A stretch of DNA of 64,000 bases from Maricurvus nonylphenolicus. GTDB lineage: Bacteria; Pseudomonadota; Gammaproteobacteria; Pseudomonadales; Cellvibrionaceae. Below are positions 1 to 6,725 of the stretch, in pieces. Location: NCBI RefSeq assembly GCF_042854845.1, contig NZ_AP031498.1, positions 1,302,001-1,366,000 on the forward strand, given 5' to 3'. The first letter of the stretch is position 1. Each line of letters starts with the position of its first letter. The position numbers and the translations under genes were made by a program. Under the pieces are notes generated by a model. The model was given only the letters and a program-made list of their open reading frames with translations, ran no database searches and was not told the origin of the DNA.

Positions 1-702
1 ACGACGGCGGGAGAAGCGTTCGTGATCTTTAAGTACGCCAATCACATCGGCCATCGCTTGCGGTTCATAGCCGGAGTTATACAGATACTGAGCCCCAAAG
101 CTATCGGCTTCCAGTTCCATTTCCCGACCGTAACCCATGACTGCGGCGCTGCTCCACAGACCCGTGACATCACCGAGGGCGGTATTGCCGGTGGTTAGCA
201 CTGAGATAATGGAGGCGGCAGTAGAGCCAACTTTGGCACCGGTTTTAGCGGCATCCTGACGCACGGCGTGACGTGCCGTCACGTGGCCAATTTCGTGGGC
301 CAGCACGGCGGCGAGCTGGGCTTCGTTTTTAAGAAAACCAATCAGGCCGCGGTTGATATAGATATAACCACCGGGCAGGGCAAAGGCGTTGATGTCGGGA
401 CTGTCGATAATGGTAAAGGTATAGGCGATGTCGGGGCGGTCACTGTTTTTAACCAATGTCTGGCCGATTTCTTCGATATAGGTTTGCAGTTTCTCGTCCT
501 GGTAGATGGCCATACCTTCCATCAGTTTTTCGTGAAGTTCTTTACCTTTTTTAATTTCAGAGTCTTCGCTCATCAACACCAGATCCGGGGTGCCGGTAGC
601 GGGATTGATGGCACAGCCACTGCTAAAGGTCAGCAGTGCAGCGCTGCAGGCCGCGACAATCAGTTTGTGAGAACGCTTGCTTAGCTCTCTGTTAATTAAC
701 AC
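1..702 (-). CDS. M48 family zinc metalloprotease, lipoprotein (C-terminus cut by window edge)
   Basis: Predicted outer-membrane or periplasmic zinc peptidase of family M48, of the BepA/LoiP quality-control type. The zinc motif HEIGH lies at about residues 136-140 and the third ligand is the first Glu of ELEAD (about residue 196), inside REMELEADSFG. The N-terminus is a lipoprotein signal ending in FSSGCA. I place the start at a GTG at 702: it overlaps the stop of the upstream gene by 11 bases and has GGAG nine bases upstream. No ATG lies between the upstream stop and the signal peptide. The frame stays open to base 1, so the C-terminal part is missing. It is the last visible gene of the minus-strand envelope cluster and may serve its assembly; that role is inference. 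Confidence 0.88.
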   Translation of the reverse strand, partial: MLINRELSKRSHKLIVAACSAALLTFSSGCAINPATGTPDLVLMSEDSEIKKGKELHEKLMEGMAIYQDEKLQTYIEEIGQTLVKNSDRPDIAYTFTIIDSPDINAFALPGGYIYINRGLIGFLKNEAQLAAVLAHEIGHVTARHAVRQDAAKTGAKVGSTAASIISVLTTGNTALGDVTGLWSSAAVMGYGREMELEADSFGAQYLYNSGYEPQAMADVIGVLKDHERFSRRR

Positions 703-1378
703 TGGCAGTCGCTCCGTTAGGATTGAGGAAATTTCTCAACTGAGCCCCTAGGGCTTTACAGGCGTTGGTTTGCACCCGGGCAATCAGTGGAATGGGTACG
801 ACAATGGCCGGCATATAGGAGGTACCTTCGGCATCGGCGCTGATCTTGCCGTCCATTTCCATCTCTTCGAAGTCCCAAATGGTGGCCTCGTAGTCGGATT
901 CTTTATCCCAGGTACCGAAGCCAAAGCAGCCACCACCGCCAGCGCCGATGGAGCAGCCGATGGAGCCAGAGCTGTCGGTGGTTTCGGTTTTACCGTCAAT
1001 CCAGATCATATAGCGGATTTTGTAATCCTGAATACGCTGGGCGACCTGGGGTTTGGCCAACAGGCGGTTGATATCTTTGATACGCAGCGGTGCGGTACGT
1101 GGTTCAAACCAGGGGTAGAGGGAGTCGAGAAAATCGGTTTCCTGGATAACGCTGATAACCTTGCCCTCTTTGTCGTCGATCACGTCGGCAACACATTCGA
1201 TCAGGCTGGGTTCTGTTTCGTAGTTACTGGAATGACGGCGACCGAGGACAACAACCGCTTCATCACTTTTGATGCTGACGGCATCCTGTTCGGCCACATA
1301 TTCGTCGATGGTGACGGTGGTACAGGCGTGCAGGAACACGGTTGCAGCAATCAGTAGCAGGGCTATGGGCTTGTGCAT
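692..1378 (-). CDS. hypothetical lipoprotein
   Basis: A 228-residue predicted lipoprotein of unknown function. The N-terminal signal (MHKPIALLLIAATVFLHAC) ends in the lipobox LHAC. The mature part has a Gly/Cys-rich stretch near the middle (GCSIGAGGGGCFGFG) followed by alternating polar and hydrophobic residues that suggest beta strands. I chose the ATG at 1378; a TTG five codons upstream (1393) would only add MRPPA before a good signal peptide. It sits between another lipoprotein and the M48 protease, overlapping the latter, so it is probably co-transcribed with the envelope cluster. I do not recognise the family. Confidence 0.75.
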   Translation of the reverse strand: MHKPIALLLIAATVFLHACTTVTIDEYVAEQDAVSIKSDEAVVVLGRRHSSNYETEPSLIECVADVIDDKEGKVISVIQETDFLDSLYPWFEPRTAPLRIKDINRLLAKPQVAQRIQDYKIRYMIWIDGKTETTDSSGSIGCSIGAGGGGCFGFGTWDKESDYEATIWDFEEMEMDGKISADAEGTSYMPAIVVPIPLIARVQTNACKALGAQLRNFLNPNGATASVN

Positions 1379-1494
1379 GGCTGGTGGTCTCAAGTGAGCG
1401 TTAAATCGTTATAGCTTTCTCTTAAGCATAGTCAAAAACCGACGATTCTTGGGTGAATAATCTGTGTCTGTCGCTTAATTCAACCGCTAGGCGT

Positions 1495-2154
1495 TCAGCT
1501 GCCATTAGTAACGGTTTGCCTTGCCGCCTGGGTGGCAGGGTGGTTGTCCAGCCAGTGCTTGAGTTCTGGCACCCTGGGCATGGCGATAGACAGGTTGGCG
1601 CCCAGATCACGCAGGGCGACCTCTACGGCGGCATCCATGGCCTCCTCATCGGACTGCATAAAGGCCGTGGGGGTTTTGCCGTAGGCGGTTACTATCCAGT
1701 CGGCGATCAGATTGCCTTCCGGATCCATGGCGGTGAGGTTGTATTTGATCCACACCTCAAACACCTTGAATTTGGTTTCCCGCGGGATAGCGTATTGGAA
1801 TTCATTGACCTGGGGGTGCAGCACCAGATCCACATTGACCGGCGCTTCGGCTGTGGGCAGGCTTTTTAATTCGTGGGATTGATTGAAGACATGGGGCAGT
1901 ACCTGGTTAAACAGCTCGACCTGCGCGGGCCCGCTGGTAATTATCCACTTGGAGCGGTCTTCAGTATCTTCTGTGTGGGTGTACTGGCGGAATTCTTCAT
2001 CAAAATACACGCCGATGGTTTGCGGCAGAGGTTCAACCAGCGGGGCCGGGAAGTCGGCATCAACCACCAGGTCATTGGTACAACCGGCCAGCGTTAACAG
2101 CAGGAGCAAACTGGCTGAACGAAGACGTTGCCAGAAGGCGAAATAGTGTTTCAT
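1495..2154 (-). CDS. hypothetical lipoprotein
   Basis: A 219-residue predicted lipoprotein with the signal MKHYFAFWQRL followed by a Leu-rich core and the lipobox LAGC. The body begins with a PQTIGVYFDEEFRQY segment and contains VWIKYNLTAMDPEGN and WIVTAYGKTP, which suggests an alpha/beta fold of the kind seen in small transport- or assembly-associated lipoproteins; the family is not recognised. GGAG six bases upstream supports the ATG at 2154 over the TTG at 2160. It lies 39 bases downstream of the second vWA gene on the same strand. Confidence 0.75.
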   Translation of the reverse strand: MKHYFAFWQRLRSASLLLLLTLAGCTNDLVVDADFPAPLVEPLPQTIGVYFDEEFRQYTHTEDTEDRSKWIITSGPAQVELFNQVLPHVFNQSHELKSLPTAEAPVNVDLVLHPQVNEFQYAIPRETKFKVFEVWIKYNLTAMDPEGNLIADWIVTAYGKTPTAFMQSDEEAMDAAVEVALRDLGANLSIAMPRVPELKHWLDNHPATQAARQTVTNGS

Positions 2155-2193
2155 GGTCAACTCCTGTATCCGTGTTAGGGACTAATTTGTGCA

Positions 2194-3195
2194 TTAGGGC
2201 CGGTAATCGTTCAGCCCCACAAAGGTACCACCGTTACGATAGGTCAGCTCACGCATCAATGCGGCAAAGCGGATACCTGTCGTTTGTAAATGTGCCGGTC
2301 TGGCAAATTGCACCGGGAAACCAACCGCGTGAATACGTACCATGCGTTCCTTGTCTTTACGCTGCTGGTTTAAGCGGTCCACCGTTCTTACCACGGTACG
2401 AATGGACTGCCCGGTAAATTCATCGCCCATGACATAGAGACTGATTTTTTTATCCGGGTCATAAAAACTGCGAATTGCCCGCTGAATACCTTCCACCGGG
2501 CTGGAGTTACTGAACGGGTTCCAGGTACGCAGGCGTTTGATAATCACATCGCGGCGCCCCGGGGTATCGGGAATCCATTTGCCGCGGTAATTGGAGAACA
2601 TATAGTCACCCATATCGTTCATTATCTGGATACCTTTTACCTGCGGGTAAATATCCAGCGTGGCGATAATTTCGTCCTGCAGTCGCTCCCAGCCGTAGTT
2701 AAACATACTGCCGGAGGTATCGATAATAAATACCAGGTATTCACTGTCGACGGGTATACCGCCAATCAGGCTGTTTTGGCGTTTGTAGTTTTCGCCCAGC
2801 AAGCGCTGCATTTCTTCGGTCAGGCTTTGCAGGGCCAAATAGAGTTCGCCCTTATCGTTACCTTCGCTGCTGGCTTTGTTGGCCAGCTGGGTATAGTAGT
2901 TTTCTATTTCCTGTAATTTGCTGCGCAAGATGGCAATGCGTTCATCTTCCAGGGAGAGTTGTTCGTGTTTGGCATCCAGGTCGCGGTTCAGAATCGTGGT
3001 CTCGCCACGAATTTCAAATAACTGCTGTTGCAAGTGGGCAACCTGGGCATCCATATCCACGGCGGCTTTTTCAACTGCGACGGGCTCGGTGGTTTTAGTG
3101 ATCATCAACAGCAAAACGATGGCGCCAAAGCCACAGCAGATCACGTCAAGAAAACTGACGTTAACCTCTTCTGAAGAGCGACGGTTACGTTTCAT
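2194..3195 (-). CDS. membrane-anchored coiled-coil von Willebrand A protein (second paralogue)
   Basis: A 333-residue protein with a short basic N-terminus, one membrane segment (about residues 14-33), a coiled-coil stalk (about 48-140) and a C-terminal von Willebrand A domain. The metal-ion site motif is DTSGS at 159-163. The membrane segment opens with SFLD, placing Asp17 at the membrane edge, then CCGFGA. This matches the first vWA paralogue and resembles where MotB, TolR and ExbD carry their proton-binding Asp. The expected topology is cytoplasmic N-terminus with the vWA domain in the periplasm. The ATG overlaps the stop of the upstream vWA gene (ATGA), so the two are translationally coupled. 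It is probably a stator-like partner of the channel protein at 5593-6390 (inference). Confidence 0.85.
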   Translation of the reverse strand: MKRNRRSSEEVNVSFLDVICCGFGAIVLLLMITKTTEPVAVEKAAVDMDAQVAHLQQQLFEIRGETTILNRDLDAKHEQLSLEDERIAILRSKLQEIENYYTQLANKASSEGNDKGELYLALQSLTEEMQRLLGENYKRQNSLIGGIPVDSEYLVFIIDTSGSMFNYGWERLQDEIIATLDIYPQVKGIQIMNDMGDYMFSNYRGKWIPDTPGRRDVIIKRLRTWNPFSNSSPVEGIQRAIRSFYDPDKKISLYVMGDEFTGQSIRTVVRTVDRLNQQRKDKERMVRIHAVGFPVQFARPAHLQTTGIRFAALMRELTYRNGGTFVGLNDYRP

Positions 3196-4268
3196 GGCCA
3201 ATCCCTGGATGGGCTGATAAAAGCACCATCGGTTATTTGTGCCAGTTGCCAAAAGGCGGCGGCAGCCATGGGGTCACCTTCCATCGGTGCCAGGATGACA
3301 TTGACGGGAATACCCTTGGGCAGAATATCCACGGCACTGTTAAACAACTTAACGCGGTCCACACCACTGATTTTGGTGCCCTTGGGTTTTTTGGCGCCTT
3401 GGGTGGGAAGGCCATCGGTAATTAAAAAGATATTGTCCGGTACCGGGTTAAGTTCAGCGATAGAGGCGAAAACATTTTCCAGATTGGTACCATCCTCTGG
3501 AATACGTTTACGAAGATTTAATACCGATTGTTCCAATTCCGCCGCATCGGAGACGTTTAACCATTGGCCCTGGGTGTCGCTAATGGCGGCTTCGATATCG
3601 GTATTAAAGGTATAAATTTGATAGCGGCTTTCCTGTGGCAACTGGGCTGATAACCAGTCGACAGTGGATAACGCACGTTGCCATTTAGCGGCTGTGCGTT
3701 TTACATCATCACTCATGTTGCGACGACGGATAATATTGACAATGCTCTCGTCGAGCATACTGGCTGAGCTATCCAGCAGGATCAAAATATGGCTGCCGCC
3801 GAGGTTTAAACCGGTTAAGTATTGGCGGTCACCCTGGCCGACATAACGGCGTACGTCGTTACCCTGTTCACGCTGGCTTTCCAGTTCTTCTTTCTGGGCG
3901 CTGAGCTTGCGAATTTCTTCTTTTAAGCGTTTGATTTCGGTTTCGTTATCATCGCCACTGATCTCGGCAATGGAGGCGCGGGTGGTTTCAATTTGCTGGT
4001 TGATCCGTCGTGCCAGGCCTTTGGCTTCAGCAAGGCGCTGATCCAAAGCGGAAAGTGTGTTGCGCGCGCGTACTAAACCTTCCTCGCCGTCAGTTATATC
4101 TTCCTCAAGCAAATTAATCTCGGCGGTCAGGTCTTGGTGTTCGGCTTCAATACGGTTATCCACATCGTGCTTAATGATCAAAAAGATCAATGCCACGGCA
4201 CCAAAACCGCAGGACATAATATCCAGAAAAGACAAACTGAAGGTGGAAAAGCCGCGCTTTCTCGCCAT
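3192..4268 (-). CDS. membrane-anchored coiled-coil von Willebrand A protein (first paralogue)
   Basis: A 358-residue protein with the same build as its neighbour at 2194-3195. It has a membrane segment at about residues 14-33 starting SFLD (Asp16) and followed by MSCGFGA, a long coiled coil at about 38-135, and a vWA domain whose metal-site motif is DSSAS at 166-170. Further vWA features are FNTD and FLITDGLPT. The shared SFLD-xxx-CGFGA signature implies duplication of one ancestral gene. The gene starts two bases after the stop of the Hsp70-like/FHA-like gene. The likely role is a periplasmic, metal-dependent binding head driven by or anchored to a TolQ-like channel (inference). Confidence 0.85.
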   Translation of the reverse strand: MARKRGFSTFSLSFLDIMSCGFGAVALIFLIIKHDVDNRIEAEHQDLTAEINLLEEDITDGEEGLVRARNTLSALDQRLAEAKGLARRINQQIETTRASIAEISGDDNETEIKRLKEEIRKLSAQKEELESQREQGNDVRRYVGQGDRQYLTGLNLGGSHILILLDSSASMLDESIVNIIRRRNMSDDVKRTAAKWQRALSTVDWLSAQLPQESRYQIYTFNTDIEAAISDTQGQWLNVSDAAELEQSVLNLRKRIPEDGTNLENVFASIAELNPVPDNIFLITDGLPTQGAKKPKGTKISGVDRVKLFNSAVDILPKGIPVNVILAPMEGDPMAAAAFWQLAQITDGAFISPSRDWP

Positions 4269-4270
4269 GG

Positions 4271-5563
4271 TTACAGCTGCTCCTTGACGCTGATCAGGCG
4301 TAGCGTTTGCGACACATTGGGCAGTGTCAGTTCATCACCCACGGTCAGTGTGACAGGGGCGGTCACCGGGCGGTCATTAAGCAATATTGCTGTTTCACCT
4401 TGCAGGGACAGTCGGCCCTTTTCAATATGGGCGATGCTGGTGCCATTGGCCTGCTTGCCGATGGGTGCCGTACTGTGGTCTCGTAAGTAGCAGGTATCTG
4501 CCAGCGGATAGGCATGGTCGGCCCATAAAATATGACTGGGTTGGCTGGCAATGTTGGCTGCCGATGTGGGTTGCTGTTGAGATGTTGAACCCACTTGGCT
4601 GCTTAGCGAAGTGGTAAAGCTGATATTGTCTTTGCTTTGCTCACGCAACTGCGGCAGATGTTTGAGACAGTTTTTGGCCAGATCCTGTGTCGCCAGAGCC
4701 TGTGCTTGCGGTAGCTGTTGTGTAACGCCAGGCAAGGGCTGCCAGCGATCGGTATAAAGTGTTTGCCCGCCTTGGCTTAACTGTTGGACATTGTTGAGTA
4801 GCGGTTGGAAAAACTGGCTGACACAGTTATTGATGTCTTCCTTGGGTAATTGGATGCGCTGGTTTTCAACCTCAAGTTGAATGGCTTTCTGGCTGTGAGC
4901 CTGGCGTAACCATTGTGGTAACTGGTTGTAAAGCAGTTGTTCTGCGGCTGCTGTGTGTTTGGGGTCAAAGCGAACCTGGCGAATAAATTCACCGGATACA
5001 TATTTGGCAAGATGATCCAGCAGTGACTGCCAACCCTGCTCGGGCACGATATGGGTTTTACGTCGCTCAATATTGTGATCAATATGCAGCTCAGTAACCA
5101 ACGCCTGATTTAGTTGTAAATCAATCAGTAGATGATGTCCGGGTGTATGGTGTGCACTCGCTGCAGCTACGGCTGAATCTACCATCGCCTTCACATTTAA
5201 CGACAACGACTGACAGATCCCCAGTAACAGAGCCAGTTGATCGCGGGAAAAACTGCCGGGAACTGCCAGCACCAGATCGCCTTTGTTCTTGATCTGCAGA
5301 CTTAATTCCTGCAAGTGCATATAGGCCAGATCACCGAAGTGTCGTACCTGTGGATTATCGGTGTGCAGAGGTTCGGTATTAAGGTTTTGCCAGTATTGAT
5401 AATGGGTGTTTAGCGGGTTGAGGCGTGCCTGGTTGCGGGCAAATTCACCTACAACTACACCGTCGGCTTGTACCAAGGCAAATCCGGGGGATTCATGTAA
5501 ACAGCGAACCTGATCGCTGGCGCGAATTCCGATATCGTTTAATTCTATAACTGTGGCAGACAT
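4271..5563 (-). CDS. Hsp70/actin-fold-like protein with C-terminal FHA-like domain
   Basis: A 430-residue protein without signal peptide or membrane segment, so probably cytoplasmic. The N-terminal two thirds read like a degenerate Hsp70/actin-fold ATPase: an early DIGIR where these proteins have a phosphate-binding loop, then VLAVPGSFSRDQLALLL and a LLIDLQLNQALVTEL strand pair. The C-terminal 65 residues resemble an FHA domain (IGK, SIAHIEKG, LLNDRPV, LTVGDELTL) but lack a clean GR-S-H-NG set. I use the ATG at 5563; a TTG at 5581 is in frame. It lies between the channel gene and the vWA genes and may be the cytoplasmic regulator of that complex. The family assignment is tentative. Confidence 0.7.
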   Translation of the reverse strand: MSATVIELNDIGIRASDQVRCLHESPGFALVQADGVVVGEFARNQARLNPLNTHYQYWQNLNTEPLHTDNPQVRHFGDLAYMHLQELSLQIKNKGDLVLAVPGSFSRDQLALLLGICQSLSLNVKAMVDSAVAAASAHHTPGHHLLIDLQLNQALVTELHIDHNIERRKTHIVPEQGWQSLLDHLAKYVSGEFIRQVRFDPKHTAAAEQLLYNQLPQWLRQAHSQKAIQLEVENQRIQLPKEDINNCVSQFFQPLLNNVQQLSQGGQTLYTDRWQPLPGVTQQLPQAQALATQDLAKNCLKHLPQLREQSKDNISFTTSLSSQVGSTSQQQPTSAANIASQPSHILWADHAYPLADTCYLRDHSTAPIGKQANGTSIAHIEKGRLSLQGETAILLNDRPVTAPVTLTVGDELTLPNVSQTLRLISVKEQL

Positions 5564-5592
5564 GAGGTGTGTTCTCTTCAATATGTGTCTTG

Positions 5593-6390
5593 CTAGTCAG
5601 CTTTAAGGAAACGCAGCAACTTATCGTCACAGTAGTTTTGGGTATCCAATACCTGGCGCTCTTGCATCAGCTGCAATTGATGGGTGAAAAACATCACTAC
5701 AATACTGATCACCAGGGCAATAAAGGTTGAGTTGAAGGCCACACCCAGGCTGACGGTGACCCCGGCGATATCGCCTTCGACAGCGCGGTGTGCTTGGCCC
5801 AGTGCTTCACCAATACCGCGCACCGTACCAATAAAACCGATGGAGGGAATGGCCCAGGCGATATAGCGAACCATCGCCAGTTCACTGTCCAGACGTTCGC
5901 CTTCGTTATCACAAATTTCTTTAACTGCCGTAGAGGTGTCGCCAACATCGCGGGTGGTACTAAAACGCTGCAATGCTGTAGCTATCACTCGGGGCAATAA
6001 CAACCCCTGCTGCTGAGTCGGTAGCGACTCAATCGGGCGAGAGAATTCCCGCGCATCGTCAGGAAGCACACTGCGACCAGAACTGATATTGAGTAGGGAG
6101 CGATCCAGCATATTGCGCTCCTGCATAGCCTGGCGTGCTTTGTAACCCATGATGGCCATGGCCCAGAGCATCAGTACAAAACAGGCTTCCTGTTCGTAGT
6201 CGCGCATCACCACGTAAAGGGAGCGCTGTACCACGTAGGCTTCCCCGGCAGCCTGGCGTTCCATCTGGTGCTGCAGGATGGCGTCGGCATTGGGGCGGAT
6301 AATGGCCACGTAAATGGTATGCACCACAATGACAGATAACAGCAAGGCAAACAGCTGGTAGATAAAATCCGATCCTGTACTGCGCTTCAT
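5593..6390 (-). CDS. MotA/TolQ/ExbB family proton channel protein
   Basis: A 265-residue inner-membrane protein. Membrane segments are at about residues 10-31, 68-84, 175-195 and 210-236. The last two contain the family signature: AIPSIGFIGTVRGIGEAL, then VTVSLGVAFNSTFIALVIS. Family members (MotA, TolQ, ExbB, ZorA) form the pentameric part of ion-driven motors with a MotB/TolR/ExbD partner. No ordinary partner gene is nearby; the two vWA proteins just downstream have an Asp-bearing single membrane helix and are the obvious candidates. The gene lies 29 bases upstream of the Hsp70-like gene on the same strand. Confidence 0.92.
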   Translation of the reverse strand: MKRSTGSDFIYQLFALLLSVIVVHTIYVAIIRPNADAILQHQMERQAAGEAYVVQRSLYVVMRDYEQEACFVLMLWAMAIMGYKARQAMQERNMLDRSLLNISSGRSVLPDDAREFSRPIESLPTQQQGLLLPRVIATALQRFSTTRDVGDTSTAVKEICDNEGERLDSELAMVRYIAWAIPSIGFIGTVRGIGEALGQAHRAVEGDIAGVTVSLGVAFNSTFIALVISIVVMFFTHQLQLMQERQVLDTQNYCDDKLLRFLKAD

Positions 6391-6411
6391 AATGTGTCCT
6401 TAAACGTAATA

Positions 6412-6621
6412 TTAAATATCAATAGGGAAGGAAACCGATAAATCCTCAGAGACTTCTTCGCTAGGTACAAAGGTCTCGGATGTTTTTACATCGCCGGGTG
6501 GCGCCTGTTCGATGGTTTCCTGTTGTTTTTGTTCGCTGGTTTTTTCTTCAGCTTTGTCTTCCTGAGCCAAAGCGTGGCTGGTTGCCAGTGCGAACACTAC
6601 ATAAAAAATAAGCTGTTTCAT
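6412..6621 (-). CDS. small exported acidic protein
   Basis: A 69-residue protein with a clear signal peptide (MKQLIFYVVFALATSHALA, cleavage before QEDK) and a very acidic, low-complexity mature part of about 50 residues rich in Glu, Lys, Ser and Pro. It precedes the channel gene by 21 bases and follows the pair of REP palindromes, so it belongs to the same transcript. No family is recognised. Its size and disorder suggest a periplasmic linker or accessory subunit (inference). Confidence 0.65.
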   Translation of the reverse strand: MKQLIFYVVFALATSHALAQEDKAEEKTSEQKQQETIEQAPPGDVKTSETFVPSEEVSEDLSVSFPIDI

Positions 6622-6633
6622 CGTTTCTTAACT

Positions 6634-6660
6634 GGGGTCTGACCCGCAGGGTCAGACCCC
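6634..6660. repeat. REP-type palindrome, copy 1
   Basis: Perfect inverted repeat with 12-base arms (GGGGTCTGACCC / GGGTCAGACCCC) and a 3-base loop GCA. It lies between the PEGA/SUMF1 gene and the small exported protein, 16 bases from copy 2. There is no T-run, so it is not a standard terminator. Confidence 0.9.
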
Positions 6661-6675
6661 GCCTTCTCCATGCTA

Positions 6676-6702
6676 GGGGTCTGACCCTTCGGGTCAGACC
6701 CC
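6676..6702. repeat. REP-type palindrome, copy 2
   Basis: Same 12-base arms as copy 1 with loop TTC, 24 bases from the stop of the PEGA/SUMF1 gene. The tandem arrangement of two copies is typical of REP clusters. Confidence 0.9.
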
Positions 6703-6725
6703 GGTTTAATTACTGCTGCTAATCC

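Noticed and set aside
6634..6702. REP palindromes as rho-independent terminators
   Set aside because: No T-run follows either copy on either strand.
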